From positions 1 to 8,820 of the forward strand of contig JAHXHT010000083.1 in assembly GCA_025656435.1 (NCBI GenBank): 8,820 bases of DNA. The letters run 5' to 3'. The notes beneath the pieces were generated by a model. The model was not told the DNA's origin. It did not search any database and saw only the letters and a list, made by a program, of their open reading frames with translations. Below are positions 1 through 6,717 of the stretch, piece by piece; position 1 is the stretch's first letter; each line of letters opens with the position of its first letter. Source of the stretch: Candidatus Thiodiazotropha sp. (ex Gloverina cf. vestifex). GTDB lineage: Bacteria > Pseudomonadota > Gammaproteobacteria > Chromatiales > Chromatiaceae. The translations under genes and the position numbers were made by a program.

Positions 1-52
1 CTAACAGTCACAATTACGGCCATACAACCGCGCCTACGCCTATCGGGGACTA

Positions 53-83
53 ATCGCCTCGGCTTTCAGCCTTCCATGGCGAT
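53..83. other. Nested stem-loop in the left intergenic region
   Basis: The first 144 bases contain no coding region I can support. The most visible structure is a nested hairpin: ATCGCC (53-58) can pair with GGCGAT (78-83), enclosing an inner GGCT (61-64) / AGCC (68-71) stem with a 3-base loop. No T run follows on either side, so it is not a clear intrinsic terminator. It could belong to the end of an upstream transcript or to the leader of the dioxygenase gene. I compared it mentally with glycine and guanidine riboswitches and found no convincing match. No confident sigma70 promoter was found between here and position 145. Confidence 0.3.
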
Positions 84-144
84 CAGCGGGAGAGTTATTC
101 ACGGATAATACCAATAGTTAAGACAATCTGCGAAAATCACTACC

Positions 145-1032
145 ATGCAGTTATTAAACGAGAGTCCATTCTATCCAGAAAACCGGCAGGCCTTTGACCG
201 CTGGAAAGCGACTAAGCTGTCACATTACCCACAGAATCTTGACGATTTGGTAGTTGAAATTGGTGATCCCAGGCAACTCACACCCGCTGAGCGCGATAGA
301 CTGCTATCACTTTGCCAAAAGTCTAACATGGCCATCTGGGCAGGTTTATCAGAACACGACAGCGACAAAGATATCATTCGCAGTCTGGGTCTAAACTTCG
401 GACTCGAGCACCTTGATCACAACATGTGTGCCGATAATGATGCCATTACATCACTGACTGTCCAGTCAGATGCCTTGAGACAGGGCTACATCCCCTACTC
501 CAATCGACCAATCGCATGGCATACGGATGGTTATTACAACCCACTCGATCAGCAGATTCACGGTCTACTCCTGCACTGTGTGCAACCCGCCGATGAGGGT
601 GGTGAGAATGAGTTATTGGATCATGAAATCGTCTATCTACGGATTAGAGACGAAAACCCGGACTTTATTCGTGCCCTGATGCACCCCCGAGCAATGACCA
701 TCCCTGCAAATACAGTCGAAGGTGAAGAGATAAGGCCGGCCCGAACTGGCCCAGTATTCGCCATCTATCCCGATGGCCATCTACATATGCGCTATACGGA
801 CAGAAGTCGCAGTATTGAGTGGCTGGATGACCCACTCCTCGCAGAGGCCGTCATTTGTTTGAAAAGCGTCCTGAAGACGCCATCGGCCTGGCACTTTAAG
901 GGCAAACTTGAGGCCGGACAAGGCCTAATCTCCAACAATGTACTACATACCCGTAGTGGGTTCAGCGATGGGGATAATAGCCGATTACTCTATCGTGCTC
1001 GTTACTTTGATCGCATCAAGGGCTGCTATTAA
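145..1032 (+). CDS. TauD/TfdA-family Fe(II)/2-oxoglutarate-dependent dioxygenase, substrate unknown
   Basis: A 295-residue cytosolic protein, usual for the TauD/TfdA family (about 280-300). These enzymes couple 2-oxoglutarate decarboxylation to oxidation of a substrate such as taurine, an aryloxyacetate or a betaine. The iron-binding HxD motif is visible as WHTDGYYNP (His126, Asp128), and the distal histidine is probably His268 in NNVLHTRSGF. Arginines in RLLYRARYFD (280-286) are placed to bind the 2-oxoglutarate carboxylate. An EGGENELLDH segment (151-160) resembles the conserved Gly-Gly-x-(T/N) turn of the family. The ATG at 145 is the first possible start because an in-frame TAG lies at 115-117; no clear Shine-Dalgarno precedes it. 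No sulfonate transporter, sulfite-handling gene or biosynthetic partner is nearby, so taurine should not be assumed. It converges on purF with a 23-bp gap. The fold assignment is firm; the substrate is open. Confidence 0.85.
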   Translation: MQLLNESPFYPENRQAFDRWKATKLSHYPQNLDDLVVEIGDPRQLTPAERDRLLSLCQKSNMAIWAGLSEHDSDKDIIRSLGLNFGLEHLDHNMCADNDAITSLTVQSDALRQGYIPYSNRPIAWHTDGYYNPLDQQIHGLLLHCVQPADEGGENELLDHEIVYLRIRDENPDFIRALMHPRAMTIPANTVEGEEIRPARTGPVFAIYPDGHLHMRYTDRSRSIEWLDDPLLAEAVICLKSVLKTPSAWHFKGKLEAGQGLISNNVLHTRSGFSDGDNSRLLYRARYFDRIKGCY

Positions 1033-1055
1033 CCCGGCACCTTAATAGGCCATGT

Positions 1056-2570
1056 TCAGGCATCATTGTGCAGATCGAGCATGTTCCTTTCGGCCGAATC
1101 ATCCTGGTTTTTTGCACCATCGTTCCGAAGCAGTTCTAGTTGCTCCAGGTAGGTGTTACTCACATCACCCGTCACATATTCGCCATTAAAAACAGAACAA
1201 TCAAAGCGTTCGATATCGCTTTTACCTTTTTTATAGACCGAATCTATCAAGTCCTGAAGATCCTGGTAGATCATCCGGTCGGCGCCGATAATCTCCCTTA
1301 TCTCATCCTCTGACCTGTCATGTGCCACCAGCTCGCTGGCTGCCGGCATATCGATACCATAAACATTCGGATACCTCACAGGAGGTGCCGCTGAGGCAAA
1401 ATAGACCCGCTTCGCACCTGCGTCACGCGCCATTTGCACAATCTGCTGGGATGTGGTGCCACGTACGACAGAATCATCGACCAGCAGTACATTCTTACCC
1501 TTGAACTCCAGATCGATGGCATTGAGCTTTTGACGCACGGATTTTTTCCGCACTGTCTGCCCGGGCATGATGAAGGTACGGCCGATATAACGATTCTTGA
1601 TGAAACCCTCTCTGTATCGCACACCCAATACATTGGCCAGCACAAGCGCCGCTGTACGGCTGGTATCCGGAATAGGAATCACCACATCGATATCGTGATC
1701 GGGCCACTCCCGCTGAATTTTCTTTGCCATCTTCTTACCCATGCGGGAACGCGCCTTGTGGACGAAGATGTTATCGATAACCGAATCGGGGCGGGCAAAA
1801 TAGACAAATTCGAAGATACAGGGCGACTTAACCGGATTGGCCGCACACTGCTGTGCATGAAACCGCCCCTCTTTGCTGATAAAAATCGCCTCTCCCGGCT
1901 CCAAATCTCGTACCCGTTCAAAACCGAGCGCATCAAGAGCGACACTCTCGGAGGCAATCATATATTCGGTGCCCAGATCGGTTTCCCGCTTACCATAGAC
2001 AATAGGTCGGATGGCATTCGGATCACGAAAACCGATCAGACCCACATTGGGTATCATGGCGACAGCGGCATAACCACCCCGACAACGGCGATGTACGCCT
2101 GCCACTGCCCTAAAGGTATCCTCAGGGGCAATGCGCAATTTGTTCTGCATCTGCAGTTCATGCGCAAAAATATTGAGTAGAATCTCAGAATCTGAAGAGG
2201 TGTTGATATGCCGCAGATCTTCGACGAAGAGATCTCTGGTGAGTTCTTCGGCATTGGTCAGGTTCCCGTTATGGGCCAAAGTAATACCGTAGGGAGAGTT
2301 GACGTAGAAAGGCTGTGCCTCTGACGAAGACGAGTTTCCGGCCGTTGGATAACGGACGTGGCCCAATCCCATCCGACCTTTCAAACGCATCATGTGACGT
2401 GTATGAAATACATCCCGGGCCAAGCCATTCGCCTTACGCAAAAAGAGTTTTCCCTGGTTACAGGTCACAATCCCGGCGGCATCCTGGCCTCGGTGCTGAA
2501 GCACCAGCAAGGCATCATAGAGGGATTGATTGACGGGGGTCTTGCCGACGATTCCCACAATACCGCACAT
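1056..2570 (-). CDS. purF: Amidophosphoribosyltransferase (glutamine PRPP amidotransferase)
   Basis: Catalyses the first committed step of de novo purine synthesis: PRPP plus glutamine gives 5-phosphoribosylamine, glutamate and pyrophosphate. The 504-residue product is about the size of E. coli PurF. The start is set by MCGIVGIVG at 2570, because Cys2 becomes the N-terminal nucleophile of the Ntn glutaminase domain after Met removal; a longer reading to 2633 would bury it. A GAGAGAG Shine-Dalgarno lies about 6 bases upstream. Glutaminase signatures include QHRGQDAAG (25-33), Arg73, HNGNLTN (100-106) and SSDSEIL (125-131). The phosphoribosyltransferase domain has the PRPP loop LLVDDSVVRGTT (362-373). 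Starting directly at MCGIVG, it has no propeptide, as in the E. coli type rather than the Bacillus Fe-S type. It follows cvpA on the same strand after 108 bp and is probably co-transcribed. I saw no good PurR-like operator. Confidence 0.97.
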   Translation of the reverse strand: MCGIVGIVGKTPVNQSLYDALLVLQHRGQDAAGIVTCNQGKLFLRKANGLARDVFHTRHMMRLKGRMGLGHVRYPTAGNSSSSEAQPFYVNSPYGITLAHNGNLTNAEELTRDLFVEDLRHINTSSDSEILLNIFAHELQMQNKLRIAPEDTFRAVAGVHRRCRGGYAAVAMIPNVGLIGFRDPNAIRPIVYGKRETDLGTEYMIASESVALDALGFERVRDLEPGEAIFISKEGRFHAQQCAANPVKSPCIFEFVYFARPDSVIDNIFVHKARSRMGKKMAKKIQREWPDHDIDVVIPIPDTSRTAALVLANVLGVRYREGFIKNRYIGRTFIMPGQTVRKKSVRQKLNAIDLEFKGKNVLLVDDSVVRGTTSQQIVQMARDAGAKRVYFASAAPPVRYPNVYGIDMPAASELVAHDRSEDEIREIIGADRMIYQDLQDLIDSVYKKGKSDIERFDCSVFNGEYVTGDVSNTYLEQLELLRNDGAKNQDDSAERNMLDLHNDA

Positions 2571-2664
2571 ATTTAACTCTCTCGGTCGTTGGCGAGGACT
2601 AATGGTAATCGCTGTAGCGCGGTAGAACCACACCCAGCATCATGCCACCCGGGTATTTCCGTAT

Positions 2665-2679
2665 AGCGGCTGAACCGCT
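2665..2679 (-). other. Small hairpin at the end of cvpA
   Basis: AGCGG (2665-2669) and CCGCT (2675-2679) can form a 5-bp stem with a 5-base loop, touching the cvpA stop codon (2679-2681). No T tract follows on the minus strand, so it is unlikely to terminate. It might mark an mRNA end or slow the ribosome in the 108-bp cvpA-purF gap, which otherwise shows no confident promoter. Confidence 0.25.
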
Positions 2680-3167
2680 CAATAGCTGAAGTTCGTTGCG
2701 ATATCATCAGGTAGATAACCTTTCAGCCAGACTGCCATCTCTTCAAAATGGGGAATCAAACGTGATTCAGCCCACCAGGCATCTCCGGGAAAAGGGGTTA
2801 ATCCGGCCAGTAACACCAGAATCGCAACAACTACCGCACCCCTGGCAGCACCGAAGAAAATGCCTATCAGTCGGTCGGTGCCACTCAATCCGGTCGTATC
2901 TACCAAGGTTTTCATAAAACGGTTGGTCAAAGCGCCGAGAATGAGCACCACGAGCAATATAATGCCATAAGCCACACCGAGACGAATCGAGGCCACATCG
3001 ATCCAGGGTTCGAGTTCAGCGGCGAGTGGACGAAAGAAAAACCAGGCAAGCGCAAAGGCGGCGATCCAGGTGGCCAGAGAGACGGCTTCCTGAACAAAGC
3101 CACGTATCAGACTGATAATGGCGGAAATTGCGATGATAGCAATGATCAGAGTATCGACCCAGAGCAT
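2679..3167 (-). CDS. cvpA: CvpA-family inner-membrane protein
   Basis: A 162-residue hydrophobic protein of the CvpA family, named for a requirement in colicin V production in E. coli; its exact biochemical role is not settled. It begins MLWVDTLIIA and shows about four membrane segments near residues 5-20, 30-46, 63-82 and 104-122. Family-typical traits are the early D-x-x-I...RG pattern (RGFVQE, 22-27) and the D-R-x-x-G loop (TDRLIGIFFG, 97-106) before the last membrane segment, followed by a short polar tail. The ATG at 3167 has AGGATAGG just upstream as ribosome-binding site. Position immediately upstream of purF on the same strand is the classic gammaproteobacterial arrangement and supports the call. 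The folC and SPOR-domain (dedD) genes that often precede cvpA are absent here; tRNA-Ala and glnS are found instead. Confidence 0.92.
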   Translation of the reverse strand: MLWVDTLIIAIIAISAIISLIRGFVQEAVSLATWIAAFALAWFFFRPLAAELEPWIDVASIRLGVAYGIILLVVLILGALTNRFMKTLVDTTGLSGTDRLIGIFFGAARGAVVVAILVLLAGLTPFPGDAWWAESRLIPHFEEMAVWLKGYLPDDIATNFSY

Positions 3168-3238
3168 GACCTATCCTGCGGGAAAACCGGTTTGGAAGGC
3201 TTCCATGAGCATCACTTTAGAAGCGCCCTGAAATAGAG

Positions 3239-3259
3239 AGCCCGGAGAGTCTCCGGGCT
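3239..3259 (-). terminator. Hairpin terminator downstream of tRNA-Ala
   Basis: A perfect 9-bp GC-rich inverted repeat (AGCCCGGAG / CTCCGGGCT) with a 3-base loop lies 15 bases beyond the tRNA 3' end. On the minus strand it is followed by CTCTCTATTTC, a poor but pyrimidine-rich tail. It probably ends the tRNA-Ala (and any glnS read-through) transcript before cvpA. Because the T run is weak, partial read-through into cvpA-purF remains possible. Confidence 0.65.
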
Positions 3260-3274
3260 GATCTATTATCTAAA

Positions 3275-3350
3275 TGGTGGAGCCAGGCGGGATCGAACCG
3301 CCGACCTCAACACTGCCAGTGTTGCGCTCTCCCAGCTGAGCTATGGCCCC
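3275..3350 (-). tRNA. tRNA-Ala (anticodon GGC)
   Basis: A 76-base tRNA that folds fully on the minus strand. The acceptor stem is GGGGCCA with TGGCTCC, closed by an encoded ACCA end. The D arm is GCTC...GAGC, the anticodon stem CAACA/TGTTG has loop CTGGCAG, and the T arm is GGCGG TTCGATC CCGCC. The anticodon GGC is at 3315-3317 and reads GCC/GCU alanine codons. A G3:U70 pair, the alanine identity element, is consistent with the third acceptor pair (G opposite T). It has its own promoter and a downstream hairpin, so it can be a monocistronic unit between glnS and cvpA. Confidence 0.97.
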
Positions 3351-3362
3351 GGAAAGCGGAGC

Positions 3363-3391
3363 ATATTAGAAGATGATAACGCCTTTGTCCA
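3363..3391 (-). promoter_or_regulatory. Sigma70-type promoter of tRNA-Ala
   Basis: On the minus strand a -35 box TGGACA (3386-3391) is separated by exactly 17 bases from a -10 box TAATAT (3363-3368). A GC-rich stretch (GCTCCGC) follows, like the discriminators of stringently controlled stable-RNA genes. The tRNA begins 12 bases past the -10 box, giving a very short 5' leader. The promoter lies in the 94-base gap after glnS, where I saw no terminator for glnS. Confidence 0.65.
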
Positions 3392-3444
3392 ATGCTTTTT
3401 CACCCACGAAACTCAGTAACATCGATTCATCCAAAGCCACTGAT

Positions 3445-5139
3445 TCAACCGCCCTTGTTCTCGATCTTTGCCCAGGAGTCACGCAGAGTGACGATGCGAT
3501 TGAAGACAAGCCTGCCATCCACCGCTTCACGACTATCGAGCGTAAAATAGCCTTCCCGCTCAAACTGATAACGATCACCTACAGCAGCCCCAGAGAGATT
3601 GGACTCGAAGTAGCAGCCCGTCAAAGTGCGGAGGGAATCCGGATTGAGGTTATCGGTAAAATGCCCCCCTTCAGGCACCTTGTCGGGATTGGGCTGACTG
3701 AAAAGACGATCATAGAGTCGCACTTCACCCTTGACACCGTGGCGGGCCGAGACCCAGTGGATCACGCCTCTCACTTTGCGGCCTTCCGGGTTTTTCCCCA
3801 GGGTATCCGGGTCATAGGTGCAACGCAGTTCAACGATATCGCCCTGATTGTTTTTCAACACCTCTTCACATTTGATCACATAGGCATTGCGTAGGCGCAC
3901 TTCCCCCCCGGTAACCAGGCGCTTGTATTTTTTGTTGGCCTGTTCACGAAAGTCGGCCTGATCGATGTAAATCTCACGACTGAAGGGGATCTCTCTCTGT
4001 CCCATCGATTCATCCTTGGGATGATTGGATGCCGAGAGTGTTTCTTCATCCGCCTCAGGATAGTTTTCGATAACCACCTTCAGGGGATGGAGTACCGCCA
4101 TGCGCCGGGGTGCATGGGCGTCCAGATCCTCGCGGATACAGTTCTCCAGCACACCCATTTCCACAAGATTGTCCGATTTCGTGATACCGATGCGGTGACA
4201 GAAATCCCGGATCGATGCCGGCGTGAAGCCTCTTCGCCGTAGTCCGGCAATAGTCGGCATACGTGGATCGTCCCACCCTTCGACAAAACCCTCATCCGCC
4301 AACTGAGTCAGCTTTCGCTTGCTCATCACCGTGTATTCCAGATTCAAGCGTGAGAATTCGATCTGTTGGGGATGGCAGGGAACGCTGATACTGTCCAAAA
4401 CCCAGTCGTATAGTGGCCGGTGATCCTCGAACTCCAGGGTACAGAGGGAATGGGTAATCCCCTCCAGGGCGTCGGAGATGGGATGGGTATAGTCATACAT
4501 TGGGTAGATGCACCAGGCTTCACCTGTCTGATGATGAATCACCCCATGCCGAATGCGATAAAGGGTTGGGTCTCGCATATTCATATTGGGCGACGCCATA
4601 TCGATCCGAGCCCTGAGCACCCGCTCGCCGTCAGCGAAATCACCCGCCTTCATGCGTGCGAAGAGATCCAGATTCTCCTCCACCGAGCGACTCCGATAGG
4701 GACTCTCTCTGCCAGGCTCTTTGAGGGTGCCGCGATACTCACGCATCTGCTCCGCACCCAAGTCACAGACATAGGCCTTGCCTGCTGTAATCAGCTCTAC
4801 GGCAAAATCGTAGAGTTGCTGAAAATAGTTGGAGGCATAGAACAGTCTGTCTTCCCAGTCAAAACCCAACCAATGGACATCTTTCTGAATATTCTCGACA
4901 AACTCCACGTTCTCCTTGTGTGGATTGGTATCGTCGAACCGCAGATTACACTGACCGCGATAGTCCTCCGCCACACCAAAATTAAGCACGACCGACTTGG
5001 CATGCCCGATATGCAGATAGCCGTTAGGTTCTGGTGGAAAGCGGGTATGCACCCGGCCCTCATTTTTACCTGATTGCAGATCCTGATCGATAATCTGGCG
5101 GATAAAATGGGTTGGTGTACTCTGTTCCTGTTCACTCAT
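3445..5139 (-). CDS. glnS: Glutaminyl-tRNA synthetase
   Basis: Charges tRNA-Gln with glutamine using ATP in the cytosol. The product has 564 residues (E. coli GlnRS about 554) and aligns from its first residues with the E. coli pattern (HFIRQIIDQD, 11-20). Class Ib signatures are the HIGH motif in PPEPNGYLHIGHAKS (35-49) and the KMSKS-equivalent VMSKRKL (271-277). Asp and Tyr positions that contact glutamine in E. coli have counterparts in LRFDDTNP (66-73) and IYPMYDYTHP (211-220). The C-terminal beta-barrel anticodon-binding region is complete. The start at 5139 gives the expected N-terminus, but its Shine-Dalgarno is weak. It lies 49 bp downstream of gltX on the same strand with no terminator or clear promoter between them, so the two are probably co-transcribed. 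Having GlnRS means tRNA-Gln need not be made by the indirect Glu-tRNA-Gln/GatCAB route. Confidence 0.97.
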   Translation of the reverse strand: MSEQEQSTPTHFIRQIIDQDLQSGKNEGRVHTRFPPEPNGYLHIGHAKSVVLNFGVAEDYRGQCNLRFDDTNPHKENVEFVENIQKDVHWLGFDWEDRLFYASNYFQQLYDFAVELITAGKAYVCDLGAEQMREYRGTLKEPGRESPYRSRSVEENLDLFARMKAGDFADGERVLRARIDMASPNMNMRDPTLYRIRHGVIHHQTGEAWCIYPMYDYTHPISDALEGITHSLCTLEFEDHRPLYDWVLDSISVPCHPQQIEFSRLNLEYTVMSKRKLTQLADEGFVEGWDDPRMPTIAGLRRRGFTPASIRDFCHRIGITKSDNLVEMGVLENCIREDLDAHAPRRMAVLHPLKVVIENYPEADEETLSASNHPKDESMGQREIPFSREIYIDQADFREQANKKYKRLVTGGEVRLRNAYVIKCEEVLKNNQGDIVELRCTYDPDTLGKNPEGRKVRGVIHWVSARHGVKGEVRLYDRLFSQPNPDKVPEGGHFTDNLNPDSLRTLTGCYFESNLSGAAVGDRYQFEREGYFTLDSREAVDGRLVFNRIVTLRDSWAKIENKGG

Positions 5140-5188
5140 GTTTCATGCTTCGTTGTTAGTGGATAAGCCCTGGCGGATGATCGGCGGT

Positions 5189-6601
5189 TCAGCCCGCGTT
5201 GGCCTCGCGCTGGCGGATAAATTCGAGTGCCAGGTCGATTCGGCGCAGTGTCGCTGCCTTACCTACCAGACGCAAAGTGACATCAATACCGGGCGAGGCA
5301 GCTCGACCGACAACAGCCACACGCAGTGGTTGAGCGACTTTGCCCATCTTGACCTCAAGATCATCCGATACCTGTTGCACAGCGGCATGCAGGTTCTCTT
5401 CGGTCCAGTCACCGAGGGATGCCAGCAGTGTACGCATGCGTTCCAAGGGTTCCCTGGCGACACCACGCAGGTGTTTCTTGGCCGCCTGAGGGTCAAATGC
5501 TTCAAAATCCTTGTAGCAGAAGGCGCTCATATCCGCCATCTCCACCAGCGTTCTCGCTCGTTCCTGATGGGCGCTGGCCACTTCAGCCAGATCCGGGCCT
5601 TCAGCAGGATCAATGCCCCGTTCACCCATATGCGGACTCAATAGATGTGCAATCCGTTTGGGATCATCCTTCTTGATATAGTGCTGGTTGAGCCACAGGA
5701 GTTTTTCTGTATTGAAACTCGATGCCGCCTTATTCACAGCATCGATATCGAAAAGCTCGATCATCTCGTCGATGCTGAATATCTCCTGATCCCCATGGGA
5801 CCAACCGAGACGAACGAGATAGTTGAGTAACGCCTCCGGCAGAAAGCCATCCTCCCGGTACTGCATGACGCTGACCGCACCGTGACGTTTGGAAAGCCTG
5901 GCGCCATCATCACCCAGGATCATCGGTACATGGCCATATTTCGGTAGCCCAGCCCCCATAGCCTGAAGAATATTGATCTGCTTCGGCGTGTTGTTGAGAT
6001 GGTCATCACCCCGAATCACATGGGTGATCTGCATATCCATGTCATCCACAACCACGGTGAGATTATAGGTTGGCGAGCCATCGGTGCGCCGCAGGATCAG
6101 GTCATCGAGCTCTTCGTTATTGAAGCTGACGCGACCACGAATCAGATCATCCACCACCACCACGCCGGTATCGGGATTGCGAAAACGAACCACATGGGGT
6201 TCGTCGGGACTGATATCCCGCGCCCGGCAGTGTCCATCATAGCGGGGTTTCTGCTTGTGCTTCATTGCTTCATCACGCAGCTGATCGAGCCGTTCCCGTG
6301 AACAGTTGCAGCGATAGGCAAGACCCTTTTCCATCAGGTCGTCGATGACCTCGTTATAGCGGTCGAAGCGGTGTGTCTGGTAGAAAGGCCCCTCGTCGTA
6401 CTCCAGTCCCAGCCACGTCATCCCCTCGAGAATGGCATTGACTGACTCAGCCGTCGATCGTTCCAGATCGGTATCTTCAATACGCAGCACAAACTTACCG
6501 CCATGCTTGCGGGCATAGAGCCAGGAAAAAAGTGCGGTGCGAGCACCGCCGACATGCAGATAGCCGGTAGGGCTGGGGGCGAAACGGGTACGTACAGTCA
6601 T
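5189..6601 (-). CDS. gltX: Glutamyl-tRNA synthetase
   Basis: Charges tRNA-Glu with glutamate. The 470-residue product matches the length of E. coli GluRS (471) and its order of motifs. The HIGH-equivalent is PSPTGYLHVGGARTA (9-23) and the KMSKS-equivalent is LSKRHGAVSV (236-245), followed by a helical anticodon-binding domain. The ATG at 6601 is preferred over an in-frame GTG at 6610: it gives the usual MTVRTRFAPS start and has TGAGA a few bases upstream. The zinc motif of the E. coli type (Cys98, Cys100, Cys125, His127) is incomplete here: the three cysteines are present, but position 127 is Ala (codon 6221-6223), with a nearby His124. The gene heads a probable gltX-glnS transcript and diverges from tRNA-Val. 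Confidence 0.97.
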   Translation of the reverse strand: MTVRTRFAPSPTGYLHVGGARTALFSWLYARKHGGKFVLRIEDTDLERSTAESVNAILEGMTWLGLEYDEGPFYQTHRFDRYNEVIDDLMEKGLAYRCNCSRERLDQLRDEAMKHKQKPRYDGHCRARDISPDEPHVVRFRNPDTGVVVVDDLIRGRVSFNNEELDDLILRRTDGSPTYNLTVVVDDMDMQITHVIRGDDHLNNTPKQINILQAMGAGLPKYGHVPMILGDDGARLSKRHGAVSVMQYREDGFLPEALLNYLVRLGWSHGDQEIFSIDEMIELFDIDAVNKAASSFNTEKLLWLNQHYIKKDDPKRIAHLLSPHMGERGIDPAEGPDLAEVASAHQERARTLVEMADMSAFCYKDFEAFDPQAAKKHLRGVAREPLERMRTLLASLGDWTEENLHAAVQQVSDDLEVKMGKVAQPLRVAVVGRAASPGIDVTLRLVGKAATLRRIDLALEFIRQREANAG

Positions 6602-6634
6602 CGATCTCACAACAAGGCAAATTGAGAAAACGCG

Positions 6635-6663
6635 ATTCTATCAGACCCACCGGGATTCGGCAG
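6635..6663 (-). promoter_or_regulatory. Probable gltX promoter with extended -10
   Basis: On the minus strand TGATAGAAT combines a -10 box (6635-6640) with the TGn extension (6641-6643). The -35 candidate CTGCCG (6658-6663) is poor, which fits an extended -10 promoter; the spacer is 17 bases. Transcription would begin near 6628, about 27 bases before the gltX ATG, leaving no room for a leader peptide or riboswitch. Confidence 0.55.
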
Positions 6664-6670
6664 TGACTGT

Positions 6671-6699
6671 TTGACGCCCTTGTGCAACCCCTTTAGAAT
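6671..6699 (+). promoter_or_regulatory. Strong sigma70-type promoter of tRNA-Val
   Basis: TTGACG (6671-6676), a 17-base spacer and TAGAAT (6694-6699) make a near-consensus promoter. It is followed by a GC-rich discriminator (CGCCGC), as in stringently controlled stable-RNA promoters. The expected start, near 6706, leaves about 12 bases before the mature tRNA. Its -35 box is only 7 bp from the gltX -35 box on the other strand. Confidence 0.75.
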
Positions 6700-6717
6700 T
6701 CGCCGCTCACCTTCTGA

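Noticed and set aside
1..144. Glycine or guanidine riboswitch upstream of the dioxygenase
   Set aside because: GGGAGAG and ACGG strings occur, but the rest of each consensus and the required paired stems are not present.
1434..2180. A 248-codon open frame on the plus strand inside purF
   Set aside because: It is antisense to a fully conserved purF with all motifs intact; its product has no recognisable domain and an odd composition. It is a shadow of the purF coding pattern.
2571..2633. A 21-residue N-terminal extension of PurF
   Set aside because: It would place the catalytic cysteine away from the N-terminus, incompatible with the Ntn mechanism, and the Shine-Dalgarno supports the start at 2570.
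3373..3894. A 173-codon plus-strand frame starting in the tRNA-Ala promoter region
   Set aside because: It mostly overlaps the C-terminal coding region of glnS in antisense and begins on the tRNA promoter; no family is recognised.
4420..5073. A 217-codon open frame on the plus strand inside glnS
   Set aside because: It is antisense to the conserved catalytic region of GlnRS, with no ribosome-binding site or recognisable domain.
6602..6610. GTG start for gltX at 6610
   Set aside because: The Shine-Dalgarno-like TGAGA overlaps this codon and serves the ATG at 6601, which gives the family-typical N-terminus.
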